Shown here one piece after another: positions 55,207 to 63,640 of a stretch of DNA of 64,000 nt. The stretch comes from an uncultured Paracoccaceae bacterium (lineage in GTDB: Bacteria; Pseudomonadota; Alphaproteobacteria; Rhodobacterales; Rhodobacteraceae). The stretch is taken from NCBI GenBank assembly GCA_947497185.1, contig CANMFL010000001.1, positions 434,001-498,000 of the forward strand, given 5' to 3'. The notes below the pieces were generated by a model that did no database searches, was not told the DNA's origin, and saw only the letters and a program-made list of their open reading frames with translations. How positions within the stretch are numbered: the stretch's first letter is position 1; every line of letters begins with the position of its first letter. The position numbers and the translations under genes are program-made.

Positions 55207-55251
55207 TCTTCCGTGTAAAGGAAGCGCTCTACCAACTGAGCTAATCACCCG
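55176..55251 (-). tRNA. tRNA-Val (TAC), copy 1
   Basis: A complete 76-base cloverleaf on the minus strand begins GGGTGATTAGCTCAG. The anticodon stem-loop CTTCC-TTTACAC-GGAAG gives anticodon TAC, discriminator A, and CCA is encoded. It is identical to the copy at 55898-55973. Confidence 0.97.
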
Positions 55252-55280
55252 ATTTGCGTCATTTAGGCTATCCTCGCGCG

Positions 55281-55841
55281 TTACTCAAGTAGTTTTTGCA
55301 CGCCATCTTTCAAATGGTAAACGCAGCCCTGCCCGCCATGGATTGTGGGGACCGAAACAGCCCCCTCGCCCGCTACAATCGACCGTAACATGCGGCTGGT
55401 GATTCCATGTGTGACCAACACGCTTGGGCCAGTCAGATCAGCGAGGAACGCGCGACAACGCACCTCTAACCGTGCGAATCCTTCACCATTCGGGGCAATC
55501 TCGTATTGCGCCATGAACGGGTCTTTGCCCTCTGGCACCGGAAGCCCGTCGCGCAGCACGCCAGACCAATCACCAACCCCAATTTCACGTAAACGGTCGT
55601 CGGTGTGAATATCCGCCGCGATCCGCCCCAGCGCCAGACCAGCAGTCTGAAACGCGCGCCCCTGCGGACTGCACAAAAACTGAAACCCCGTCAGATCAAG
55701 CCCGTGTAGAATCGCCCCCTGCCGCGCCGCATCCCGCAGACCCTTGTCCGTCAGCGGCGAATTCAACGCGCCTTGCATCCGGTTTTCGGCGTTCCATTCG
55801 GTTTCGCCGTGGCGCAGGATATACAGTTCTGGAAATGTCAT
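55281..55841 (-). CDS. Histidine phosphatase family protein
   Basis: A 186-residue phosphoglycerate-mutase-like phosphatase. The catalytic RHGETEWN is at residues 10-17, with a second arginine in CSPQGRAFQTA and the second histidine in VLVTHGITSRML. The substrate is unknown; relatives act on sugar phosphates, nucleotides or cobalamin intermediates. It lies between the two tRNA-Val genes on the same strand. Confidence 0.94.
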   Translation of the reverse strand: MTFPELYILRHGETEWNAENRMQGALNSPLTDKGLRDAARQGAILHGLDLTGFQFLCSPQGRAFQTAGLALGRIAADIHTDDRLREIGVGDWSGVLRDGLPVPEGKDPFMAQYEIAPNGEGFARLEVRCRAFLADLTGPSVLVTHGITSRMLRSIVAGEGAVSVPTIHGGQGCVYHLKDGVQKLLE

Positions 55842-55860
55842 GCGGCGACCCCATTATGCA

Positions 55861-55890
55861 GAAAAGGCGCACCATAGTTGGTACGCCTTT
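55861..55890 (-). terminator. Terminator of tRNA-Val copy 2
   Basis: AAAGGCGCACCA (55863-55874) and TGGTACGCCTTT (55879-55890) pair over 12 positions with one G-T. A TTTTC tail follows on the minus strand, eight bases past the tRNA 3' end. Confidence 0.85.
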
Positions 55891-55897
55891 GAAAATC

Positions 55898-55973
55898 TGG
55901 TGGGTGATGAGAGGCTCGAACTCCCGACATCTTCCGTGTAAAGGAAGCGCTCTACCAACTGAGCTAATCACCC
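55898..55973 (-). tRNA. tRNA-Val (TAC), copy 2
   Basis: Identical in all 76 bases to tRNA-Val at 55176-55251, with anticodon TAC and encoded CCA. A hairpin terminator follows directly. Confidence 0.97.
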
Positions 55974-56030
55974 GATAAATGTGGATTTAATCCGAGTGCC
56001 GCAGGACTGCAACCCCCGAAAGTCACATCA

Positions 56031-56450
56031 TCATTCGGTTTGTGTATTTGGTGTGCGCAATTTCAGCGTGATCGCTCTGGCGCCCCGACCCACTTCCTTG
56101 GATTTGATGAATTTCAGCTTGCCCAACGGCGGCACGTGCAGGTCATCTTCGTTAATCAGGTTTGTCGCCATGACCTCGAACAATGCCTCGACAACCATCT
56201 TGGCGTCAGACCGTTTCACGCCGCATTTTTCAACGACTTGATCCAAAAGCTCGCCCTTTTTGATCGGGCCATCTTCGGCAATCGTGGCGGCCATCGCGGT
56301 TTTCACGCCAGCGGACACGGGTGTCGCGGTCGGCACGGACACGGTCACCGGTTTCGGGCCGGTGTTAACCGGTGCCAGTTTCGCCTTGGGCGTCGGTGTG
56401 CCAGCTTCGAGTTTTACAGTTTTGTCGTCGGGGGAATCATTATCAGCCAT
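56031..56450 (-). CDS. HU/IHF-family DNA-binding protein with N-terminal extension
   Basis: A 139-residue protein. The C-terminal ~85 residues follow the HU pattern (IKKGELLDQVVEKCGVKRSDAKMVVEALFEVMATNLINEDDLHVPPLGKLKF). The usual arm motif is replaced by KSKEVGRGARAITLKLR. The first ~50 residues are a proline- and alanine-rich, probably disordered extension. The role in nucleoid structure is inferred. It lies downstream of lon on the same strand, separated by a terminator. Confidence 0.88.
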   Translation of the reverse strand: MADNDSPDDKTVKLEAGTPTPKAKLAPVNTGPKPVTVSVPTATPVSAGVKTAMAATIAEDGPIKKGELLDQVVEKCGVKRSDAKMVVEALFEVMATNLINEDDLHVPPLGKLKFIKSKEVGRGARAITLKLRTPNTQTE

Positions 56451-56512
56451 GGGGCCCTCTTCTACGGTTTAACCTACCCTACTGGGTCCAAACGACACAG
56501 CAACGGGGAAAA

Positions 56513-56546
56513 ACAAAAGGGCACAACCATGGCCGCGCCCTTTTGT
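56513..56546 (-). terminator. Terminator after lon
   Basis: ACAAAAGGGC (56513-56522) and GCCCTTTTGT (56537-56546) form a perfect ten-base stem with a 14-base loop, 20 bp past the lon stop codon. A T-rich stretch follows on the minus strand. Confidence 0.85.
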
Positions 56547-56566
56547 ATATTACGTCTTATCGCGCG

Positions 56567-58978
56567 TTAGTGTGCGACGGCGCTAGCGGAATTGCCACCC
56601 GTACCGAGCGCTTTTGCAGCGGCGGCGGCTTCTTCGGCTTCAGCGTCCCACTCGATGGGTTCCGGTTGACGGACCAACGCATGTTTCAACACCTCGGACA
56701 CGTGTTTCACCGGGATGATCACAAGACCTTCCTTCACGTTGGCCGGAATTTCCGGCAAGTCCTTGGCGTTTTCTTCTGGGATCAACACAGTTTTGATCCC
56801 GCCACGCAGCGCCGCCAACAGCTTCTCTTTCAAGCCACCGATTGGCATCGCATTACCGCGCAACGACACTTCGCCCGTCATCGCGATATCGCGACGCACT
56901 GGAATGCCTGTCAGAACCGACACAATCGACGTGACCATCGCCAAACCGGCAGATGGGCCGTCTTTTGGTGTCGCACCGTCGGGGACGTGCACGTGGATGT
57001 CGATCTTGTCGAACTTCGGTGGTTTCACACCGATTTCGGGGCTGATCGAGCGCACATAGGATGACGCCGCATCGATGGATTCCTTCATCACATCGCCCAG
57101 CTTACCCGTTGTTTTCATGCGCCCTTTACCCGGAAGGTTCAGCGCCTCAATCGACAACAATTCACCGCCAACAGAAGTCCAAGCAAGCCCAGTCACAACG
57201 CCAACCTGATCTTCGGTTTCCGCCAGACCGTAACGGTGTTTTGCAACACCAAGGTAATCGTCCAGATTTTCGGCGTTCACCTCAACGGTGACGACCTCAT
57301 TCTTCACGATCTTGGTCACGGCTTTACGGCAGATTTTCGCCAGCTCACGCTCTAGGTTCCGCACGCCCGCTTCACGGGTGTAGCGGCGGATCATTTCCGT
57401 CAGCGCGCCGTCGTCAATCGAAAACTCTTTTGACTTCAGTCCGTGATTTTTCAGGACCTTCGGCAGCAGGTGTTGACGTGCGATTTCACGCTTTTCATCT
57501 TCGGTGTAGCCCGACAGTGAAATGATCTCCATCCGGTCCAAAAGCGGACCCGGCATGTTGTAAGAGTTCGCTGTGGTCAGGAACATCACGTTCGACAGAT
57601 CATATTCCACCTCAAGGTAGTGATCGACGAATGTGCCGTTTTGTTCCGGATCAAGCACCTCGAGCATTGCTGACGCAGGATCGCCACGGAAATCTTGACC
57701 CATCTTGTCGATTTCATCGAGCAAAATCAGCGGGTTCGTCGTCTTCGCTTTTTTCAAGGCTTGGATGATTTTACCCGGCATAGAGCCAATGTAGGTCCGA
57801 CGGTGGCCGCGAATTTCAGATTCGTCGCGCACACCACCAAGGGAAATGCGGATGAACTCACGACCAGTTGCCTTTGCCACAGATTTACCAAGCGACGTTT
57901 TACCAACACCCGGAGGGCCAACAAGGCACATGATCGGGCCTTTCAGCTTTTTAGAGCGTTGCTGCACGGCCAGATATTCGACGATCCGTTCCTTAACCTT
58001 TTCAAGGCCAAAGTGGTCGGCATCCAGCACCTTCTGCGCGCCAGCCAGATCCTTTTTCGTGCGGGATTTCACACCCCAAGGCACGCCCAGAATCCAATCC
58101 AGATAGTTACGCACAACTGTAGCTTCGGCGGACATCGGCGACATATTCTTGAGCTTTTTCAGCTCTGCGTCGACCTTTTCACGGGCTTCTTTGGACAGCT
58201 TGGTTTCCGCGATCTTCGCTTCCAGCTCGTCAACTTCGTTCTGGCCCTCTTCGCCGTCACCAAGTTCTTTCTGAATGGCCTTCATTTGCTCATTCAAATA
58301 GTATTCGCGCTGGGTGCGTTCCATCTGGGATTTGACGCGTGTCTTGATCTTTTTCTCGACCGAAAGCACGGACATTTCGCCCTGCATCAAACCGTAAACT
58401 TTTTCCAGCCGTTCGGACACGGACAGCGTTTCCAGCAATTCCTGCTTTTGCGCAACTTCAATACCCAAATGTCCAGCCACCAAATCGGCAAGCTTCGCAG
58501 GTTCTGTTGTTTCACCAACAGCGCCCATCGCCTCTTCGGGGATGTTTTTCTTAACCTTAGCGTAGCGTTCGAATTCAGCCGCAACAGAGCGCAGCAATGC
58601 GTCTGTCTCGTCTTCATTGCCCGGCATTTCGGTCAGGTATTCTGCCGACGCCTCAAAGAATTCGGGGTTATCAAGGAACCCAGTGATCCGCACACGGCTG
58701 CGCCCTTCGACAAGCACCTTCACAGTACCATCGGGCAATTTCAGCAGTTGCAAAACATTGGCCAGAACACCGGCCTTGTAGATGCCGTCTTGCGCTGGAT
58801 CGTCCTCACCGGGATCAATCTGGCTGGACAGCAGAATTTGTTTGTCGTCCTGCATCACCTCTTCCAAGGCGCGGACAGACTTTTCACGCCCCACGAACAG
58901 CGGCACGATCATATGTGGGAACACCACAATGTCGCGCAACGGCAATACGGGGTAAGATGAACTCAATGGTTCTTGCAT
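56567..58978 (-). CDS. lon: ATP-dependent protease Lon
   Basis: An 803-residue LonA. The N-terminal substrate-recognition domain (YPVLPLRDIVVFPHMIVPLFVGREKS) is followed by a helical region, an AAA+ module (Walker A GPPGVGKTSLGKS near residue 360, Walker B LILLDEIDKMG), and the serine-lysine protease domain (PKDGPSAGLAM and GGLKEKLLAALRGG). It degrades misfolded and regulatory proteins. The start is ATG 58978 (MQEPLSSS) after GAAGGAAAAAGAG. A heat-shock-type promoter lies upstream. Confidence 0.98.
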   Translation of the reverse strand: MQEPLSSSYPVLPLRDIVVFPHMIVPLFVGREKSVRALEEVMQDDKQILLSSQIDPGEDDPAQDGIYKAGVLANVLQLLKLPDGTVKVLVEGRSRVRITGFLDNPEFFEASAEYLTEMPGNEDETDALLRSVAAEFERYAKVKKNIPEEAMGAVGETTEPAKLADLVAGHLGIEVAQKQELLETLSVSERLEKVYGLMQGEMSVLSVEKKIKTRVKSQMERTQREYYLNEQMKAIQKELGDGEEGQNEVDELEAKIAETKLSKEAREKVDAELKKLKNMSPMSAEATVVRNYLDWILGVPWGVKSRTKKDLAGAQKVLDADHFGLEKVKERIVEYLAVQQRSKKLKGPIMCLVGPPGVGKTSLGKSVAKATGREFIRISLGGVRDESEIRGHRRTYIGSMPGKIIQALKKAKTTNPLILLDEIDKMGQDFRGDPASAMLEVLDPEQNGTFVDHYLEVEYDLSNVMFLTTANSYNMPGPLLDRMEIISLSGYTEDEKREIARQHLLPKVLKNHGLKSKEFSIDDGALTEMIRRYTREAGVRNLERELAKICRKAVTKIVKNEVVTVEVNAENLDDYLGVAKHRYGLAETEDQVGVVTGLAWTSVGGELLSIEALNLPGKGRMKTTGKLGDVMKESIDAASSYVRSISPEIGVKPPKFDKIDIHVHVPDGATPKDGPSAGLAMVTSIVSVLTGIPVRRDIAMTGEVSLRGNAMPIGGLKEKLLAALRGGIKTVLIPEENAKDLPEIPANVKEGLVIIPVKHVSEVLKHALVRQPEPIEWDAEAEEAAAAAKALGTGGNSASAVAH

Positions 58979-59054
58979 CTCTTTTTCCTTCTTTGCGGCA
59001 AACAGATCGGCCCCGCGTCGCGGCAACTCGCCCTGTTTCCTGTCTGGTTTTTAC

Positions 59055-59083
59055 ATTTGGGGTCTTAAAGCCCCGCCTTCAAC
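59055..59083 (-). promoter_or_regulatory. Heat-shock (RpoH/sigma-32-type) promoter of lon
   Basis: On the minus strand GTTGAA (59083-59078), 15 bp, CCCCAAAT (59062-59055) closely matches the sigma-32 consensus CTTGAA...CCCCATNT. It would give a leader of about 70 bases before the lon ATG. lon is a classical heat-shock gene. The remainder of the 302-bp lon-tgt spacer has no gene. Confidence 0.6.
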
Positions 59084-59280
59084 CAGTGCTGCTGTCTCAT
59101 TGGCGTGTATTTTGACTGTTCGTGCCAGAAGGGGCAAGCCATAGCGCAAAGAATTCCCAATTGAATTAGCTTTTCCACTGCATTGCCGCGATCCTGTCCA
59201 CATTGGCGATAAGCCGCCACCGTAAGGCCCAAATATTAACGAATGTTTCCTGAAATTGCCCCCTTCAGGAAATCGGGCGG

Positions 59281-60411
59281 TCAAAGCTGTTCGATATCAC
59301 CATTTGCGCGACCCGCGTGGAAATCCGCTTCCCATGCGGCAAATGTGCCCGCCGCAATCGCGTCGCGCATCCCCTGCATGATCTCTTGGAAGTAGTGCAG
59401 ATTGTGCCATGTCAGCAGCATCCCCGAGATCATTTCTTGAGACCGGAACACATGATGCAGATAGGCCCGCGAGTATTTCGAACAGGCTGGACAGGTGCAG
59501 TGTTCATCCAACGGACGCGGGTCATCTGCATGGCGGGCGTTCTTGATGTTCACGACACCATTGCGGGTAAACACTTGGCCAGTACGACCAGAGCGTGACG
59601 GCAGCACGCAATCCATCATGTCGATACCGCGCTTGACGGCCCCCACGATATCGTCTGGCTTGCCCACGCCCATCAAATAGCGTGGTTTATCAGTTGGTAA
59701 CTGTTCTGGTGCAAAGTCGAGACAACCAAACATTGCCTCCTGCCCCTCACCCACGGCAAGTCCGCCAACCGCATACCCGTCAAAGCCGATCTCGGTTAAC
59801 GCATTGGCGCTTTCTTCGCGCAGATCCTGCTCTAGCCCGCCTTGCTGGATACCAAACAACGCATGGCCGGGGCGATCACCAAAGGCATCCTTGGACCGTG
59901 CCGCCCACCGCATCGACATTTGCATCGACTCGTTCAGGCGCGTGCGATCCGCAGGCAACGCGGGGCATTCGTCGAAACACATGACGATATCAGAGCCGAG
60001 CAATTTCTGAATTTCCATCGACCGTTCTGGCGACAAGAAATGCTTTGAGCCATCAATATGGGACCGGAATTCGACACCTTTCTCGGACATCTTGCGCAGG
60101 TCGGACAGGCTCATCACCTGAAATCCGCCGCTATCCGTCAGGATCGGCTTATCCCAGTTCATGAATTTGTGCAGACCGCCCAGATTGGCAATCCGTTCCG
60201 CCGTTGGCCGCAGCATCAGGTGATACGTATTGCCCAGCAGAATGTCCGCGCCGGTGGCCGCGACACTTTCCGGCATCATCGCCTTGACGGTCGCAGCGGT
60301 GCCCACAGGCATAAACGCAGGCGTGCGGATTTCACCACGTGTGGTGGAAATCACGCCAGTCCGTGCGCGGCCATCGGTGTGTTTCAGATCAAATGAAAAG
60401 CGGTCAGTCAT
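59281..60411 (-). CDS. tgt: tRNA-guanine transglycosylase
   Basis: A 376-residue Tgt, which exchanges guanine-34 for preQ1 in tRNAs with GUN anticodons (Asp, Asn, His, Tyr). The nucleophile region [11 protein letters not shown], the second aspartate segment [21 protein letters not shown] and the zinc site [16 protein letters not shown] are present. The start is ATG 60411 (MTDRFSFDL) after ATAAGGACGC. queA, which acts next on the tRNA, lies elsewhere in the window, and both tRNA-Asp genes are substrates. Confidence 0.97.
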   Translation of the reverse strand: MTDRFSFDLKHTDGRARTGVISTTRGEIRTPAFMPVGTAATVKAMMPESVAATGADILLGNTYHLMLRPTAERIANLGGLHKFMNWDKPILTDSGGFQVMSLSDLRKMSEKGVEFRSHIDGSKHFLSPERSMEIQKLLGSDIVMCFDECPALPADRTRLNESMQMSMRWAARSKDAFGDRPGHALFGIQQGGLEQDLREESANALTEIGFDGYAVGGLAVGEGQEAMFGCLDFAPEQLPTDKPRYLMGVGKPDDIVGAVKRGIDMMDCVLPSRSGRTGQVFTRNGVVNIKNARHADDPRPLDEHCTCPACSKYSRAYLHHVFRSQEMISGMLLTWHNLHYFQEIMQGMRDAIAAGTFAAWEADFHAGRANGDIEQL

Positions 60412-60503
60412 GCCAAAAGCGTCCTTATTTGTCACCGCATATGGCCGAGCGGCCGCGATTTGAAAAGCCTCGCGTTGCCTTTTGACCCCACGGACAATCG
60501 CGT

Positions 60504-61241
60504 TTAGCGGCGGCCCTGCTCGTCCTTGAACGCTTGTGCGCGGGCAAAGATCGTCCGCTTATCCATCATCAACGCAAACAACATCGCCTTGGCGAGCGGA
60601 AACATGACCCGTTCGCCTTCGGCCAAATCCCACAAGCGGGCCAACATGTTGCGGTCCAAATCACCGCGATGAAAACTGTAGGGCTGCATGTCAAAGGCAA
60701 TGCTGATCTGATCCGCCGCGTCAGAGCGCACCAAAGGCGTGTCGCCCGCCTGCCCCACAAAGCGGCGTTCAGATTCGACGAATTTAATCATGTCAAACAG
60801 AACAGAAAGCCCCATCCCGAGGCTGCGCTGCTCCATTGTGACACCCCAATCCGCAAAGGTCGTCGCTGCTGATATCCGCCAGCGCATCGGCAATGCCTCG
60901 GCCAGCAGACGCCCCTTTTCGGCCCACAACCGATGGAACAATGCGGCGGTCTCGGGTGCTGCGTTGTCACGGCGCAAGTTCGCAATCAGCATCGCATGTA
61001 TATAGAACAACTGGCTCTGCCTCTGAAATTCAGCGCGATATTCCACGTCCCGCAATGCCAGATCATTTAACCCAGACGTGTCACCCTGCGGCGCAGTCAC
61101 CACCGCAACCTCTAACGCGTCAAAATCACAATCAACGGCGGGTAAATACGCCTGCGGATCGGCGTAAGGTATCCGCTTATTATCGCGGTGCTTCATCACG
61201 CTATGAAAACCGCCGCGATATATCTGTTCTGACAAATCCAA
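60504..61241 (-). CDS. Hypothetical protein, function unknown
   Basis: A 245-residue, probably soluble and mainly helical protein without recognised motif. It has the residue pattern [32 protein letters not shown] and a conserved-looking [27 protein letters not shown]. The frame opens at TTG 61241 just behind GGAAGAATACC; ATG 61196 ([14 protein letters not shown]) is the alternative. It is transcribed away from the Fe-S gene at 61452 and toward tgt. I cannot assign a role. Confidence 0.75.
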   Translation of the reverse strand: MDLSEQIYRGGFHSVMKHRDNKRIPYADPQAYLPAVDCDFDALEVAVVTAPQGDTSGLNDLALRDVEYRAEFQRQSQLFYIHAMLIANLRRDNAAPETAALFHRLWAEKGRLLAEALPMRWRISAATTFADWGVTMEQRSLGMGLSVLFDMIKFVESERRFVGQAGDTPLVRSDAADQISIAFDMQPYSFHRGDLDRNMLARLWDLAEGERVMFPLAKAMLFALMMDKRTIFARAQAFKDEQGRR

Positions 61242-61319
61242 GGTATTCTTCCGTTAACAATTATAGCCACACGCCCCGCAACATGACATATCCGGCTCCG
61301 TAATCCACCTGCAAAGGCG

Positions 61320-61352
61320 GTGCACGCCTTGTGCACGGGTTGTGCACGCCTT
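61320..61352. repeat. Three 11-bp direct repeats in a divergent promoter region
   Basis: GTGCACGCCTT, GTGCACGGGTT and GTGCACGCCTT follow each other without gaps, with a degenerate GTGAC start of a fourth unit. Each contains the palindrome GTGCAC, and the spacing of 11 bp puts the units on about the same face of the helix. The array lies 100 bp before the gene at 61452 and 79 bp before the hypothetical gene on the other strand. Confidence 0.8.
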
Positions 61353-61451
61353 GTGACATGACCAAATCGTTAAGATTGCAGCCCCCCGCCCCCTTTACGC
61401 CCCCTGCTCCAAACCCTATATGAATGGTCAGGAATAGCAGGAAATACGCCA

Positions 61452-61814
61452 ATGACCGACGCAAGCACACCGATGGAAGGCGCGCCACTGATCGCCCCGT
61501 CCAGCACCGACCACCCGCTTTACGACGACATCGTGATGGCCTGTAAATCTGTGTTCGATCCAGAGATTCCAGTGAACATTTACGACCTTGGTCTGATCTA
61601 TACCATTGATATCGCAGAAGATAACGCTGTGAACGTGACGATGACCCTGACCGCCCCCGGCTGTCCTGTGGCAGGCGAGATGCCAGGTTGGGTTGCCGAT
61701 GCGATCGAACCTCTGCCCGGTGTGAAACACGTCGATGTCGAAATGACGTTTGAGCCGCAATGGGGCATGGACATGATGTCCGACGAAGCGCGTCTTGAAC
61801 TTGGGTTCATGTGA
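61452..61814 (+). CDS. Fe-S assembly protein of the MIP18/DUF59 (SufT/PaaD-like) family
   Basis: A 120-residue protein with the DUF59 domain (about 22-115): VFDPEIPVNIYDLGLIYTIDI, MTLTAPGCPVAGEMP with the conserved cysteine, and FEPQWGMDMMSDEARLELGF. Members help mature Fe-S proteins. A SufA-type carrier gene follows 130 bp downstream, which supports this role. The main SUF operon is not in the window. Direct repeats at 61320 may be its regulatory region. Confidence 0.92.
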   Translation: MTDASTPMEGAPLIAPSSTDHPLYDDIVMACKSVFDPEIPVNIYDLGLIYTIDIAEDNAVNVTMTLTAPGCPVAGEMPGWVADAIEPLPGVKHVDVEMTFEPQWGMDMMSDEARLELGFM

Positions 61815-61946
61815 TCTGACTGGTGACGGCTTCTTAACGATTGGGTGTTAGGGTCGTTGTCACAGACGTGAACATCAAACTCGGGCCGCACCTTGAACTG
61901 ATCCAACCGACCGCCTACGTTAACCTTATCCCCAGGAGGCACCCCC

Positions 61947-62309
61947 ATGTTTGGCATTCCCGGCAAGCAAGCCGTTTCAATCACCGATAAAGCCGCTGCG
62001 CAGATCGCAAAGCTGATGACCAAAGACGGGTCGCAAGGCTTGCGCATTGGCGTTAAAAAAGGCGGCTGCGCGGGCATGGAATACACCATGGACTACGTGT
62101 CCGAGGTCGATCCAATGGACGAAGTCGTCGAACAAGACGGCGCGCGCGTCATGATCGCACCGATGGCACAAATGTTCCTGTTCGGCACCGAAATCGACTA
62201 CGAGGTGTCGCTGCTTGAAGCTGGATTCAAATTCCGCAATCCCAACGTCGTCGACGCATGTGGTTGTGGCGAAAGTATCAAATTCAACGAAGACATCTCC
62301 GCCGCATGA
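61947..62309 (+). CDS. A-type Fe-S carrier (HesB/IscA/SufA family)
   Basis: A 120-residue A-type carrier with the three ligand cysteines in KKGGCAGMEY and DACGCGESIKF. AGGAGGCACCCCC precedes the ATG. It binds and delivers Fe-S clusters to target enzymes. SufA, IscA and ErpA cannot be told apart by eye; proximity to the DUF59 gene suggests the SUF type. Its stop codon overlaps an ATG (ATGA) that should start the next gene but does not stay open. Confidence 0.93.
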   Translation: MFGIPGKQAVSITDKAAAQIAKLMTKDGSQGLRIGVKKGGCAGMEYTMDYVSEVDPMDEVVEQDGARVMIAPMAQMFLFGTEIDYEVSLLEAGFKFRNPNVVDACGCGESIKFNEDISAA

Positions 62310-62613
62310 CCCTAAGCAACCAATATCGTTAAGCGACGGTGACATCGCGTTCGCCGTTGATCTGTTCAACGACCTTGGTGCGCTCACGACCCGCAAAATG
62401 TTCGGCGGCATGTGCCTCTATCACGACGGCACGGTGTTTGCATTGCAGTCCAGTGATGGGCGTCTGTACCTGAAAACCAAAAATCCGGTTGCCCTGTTCG
62501 ACGCCCAAACCGTCCAGTTCCACAACATGCCCTATTATGCGATCCCAGTGGATATTCTGGACGATCCCGACACGGCCTGCGCCCTTGCACGACGTGCTTT
62601 AATCGCCCTCTAA
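62266..62613 (+). CDS. TfoX N-terminal-domain protein, start uncertain or frameshifted
   Basis: From about residue SLSDGDIAFAVDLFNDL (62326) to the stop codon, the frame encodes a TfoX_N domain (TTRKMFGGMCLYHDGTVFALQ, DGRLYLKTKN, MPYYAIPVDILDDPDTACALARRAL). No good start codon with a ribosome site exists in this frame. GTG 62266, used here, lies inside sufA-type coding sequence. The natural start would be the coupled ATG 62306, whose frame closes after eight codons; one missing base would explain this. The 3' end overlaps the convergent oxygenase gene by four bases. Confidence 0.65.
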   Translation: MAKVSNSTKTSPPHDPKQPISLSDGDIAFAVDLFNDLGALTTRKMFGGMCLYHDGTVFALQSSDGRLYLKTKNPVALFDAQTVQFHNMPYYAIPVDILDDPDTACALARRALIAL

Positions 62614-63548
62614 TCCCTTGGATTCACTGCACCTTTTAGGTGCACATAGGTCTCGTTAAACCGCTTTTGCAGATGGTCCACGGCCATGATCGGATCGCCG
62701 CCTTTTGGGGCCACATCCGCATCGTGGTTCGGGTTGAAAAACAGTGGCACAGATATCCGCTCCGCATCCGTACCGATCACCCGATGTGGTGTCGCGACGA
62801 TACGTTTCGCGGTCCACATCTCTAACATTTCACCAAAGTTAATCACGAATTCACCCGGCGGCGCGGACACCGGAATCCAACCGCCGCCCCGCTTACGGAC
62901 CTCTAATCCAGCGGAGCCATCCGTTGCCAGCAACGTCAAACAACCATAGTCGGTATGGGTCGCAATGCCGAAATCCTTGTCCGTCGCCCATGTGGGCCGC
63001 TCAGGGTAAAAATTACCCCGCAACAGCGCCATCGGGTGACTGAATTTGTCGCGAAAATAGGCACCATCTTCGCCCACCGCATCAGCAATCGCACAGAGCA
63101 AATCCAACGCAAAAGCGGTCGTGTCGCGGTAGTATTCCCGCAAAGCCTCAGCAAAACCCGCAGGCTGATCCGGCCATATATTCGGGGCATATGCCGGCAG
63201 GTTCAAGCCCGCCAGAGAGGCATGACCGTCAATGGGCAGACCACAGTCAAACACTTGTTTATAATCAGGATTTACATTCGGATCGACCTGTTCAGACCCC
63301 TGCGCCCCCCACCCCCGATTTGATCCGGTTTGCGCCATATCATAAGCCGCCTTTTGGCCCGCTGGCAGGTGGAAAAACGCGCGGTACATCTTGATCACAC
63401 CACGCACAGTCGTGGCCGAAATCGGCGTGTTATAGACCGTCAGGAACCCGATATCCGCAGCGCCTGTAACCGCCGCTGCACGAGCACCTGCGTGGCCCGG
63501 ATCGTTCGGATCAATCAGTGCTTTGGCATCAATTCTTGGGATCATCAT
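62610..63548 (-). CDS. Isopenicillin N synthase-like 2-oxoglutarate/Fe(II) oxygenase
   Basis: A 312-residue non-haem iron oxygenase of the IPNS/plant dioxygenase type. An N-terminal region (DIGFLTVYNTPIS) precedes the double-stranded beta-helix domain with iron ligands in THTDYGCLTLL (His, Asp) and ATPHRVIG (His), and the cosubstrate arginine in RISVPLFFNP. The substrate is unknown. It is divergent from tpiA. A paired start (MM) makes the first ATG uncertain by one residue. Confidence 0.93.
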   Translation of the reverse strand: MMIPRIDAKALIDPNDPGHAGARAAAVTGAADIGFLTVYNTPISATTVRGVIKMYRAFFHLPAGQKAAYDMAQTGSNRGWGAQGSEQVDPNVNPDYKQVFDCGLPIDGHASLAGLNLPAYAPNIWPDQPAGFAEALREYYRDTTAFALDLLCAIADAVGEDGAYFRDKFSHPMALLRGNFYPERPTWATDKDFGIATHTDYGCLTLLATDGSAGLEVRKRGGGWIPVSAPPGEFVINFGEMLEMWTAKRIVATPHRVIGTDAERISVPLFFNPNHDADVAPKGGDPIMAVDHLQKRFNETYVHLKGAVNPRD

Positions 63549-63640
63549 AGCCTCCTGCGACCTGGCCTATGTCATGAGGTACTTTGCATCCTGTCGCAAC
63601 AACGATACCACAGGCCCACAACCCTAATAGGAGATCGCCA

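Noticed and set aside
54770..55973. Genomic island integrated at the tRNA genes
   Set aside because: No integrase, mobility gene or shift in base composition; the enclosed genes are ordinary and the repeat fits local duplication.
57695..58960. 421-residue plus-strand ORF opposite lon
   Set aside because: Antisense shadow of lon, rich in Phe, His and Gln, without a recognisable fold.
61320..61352. CRISPR array or plasmid-type replication origin
   Set aside because: The repeats are only 11 bp with no spacers, and no Rep or cas gene is near.
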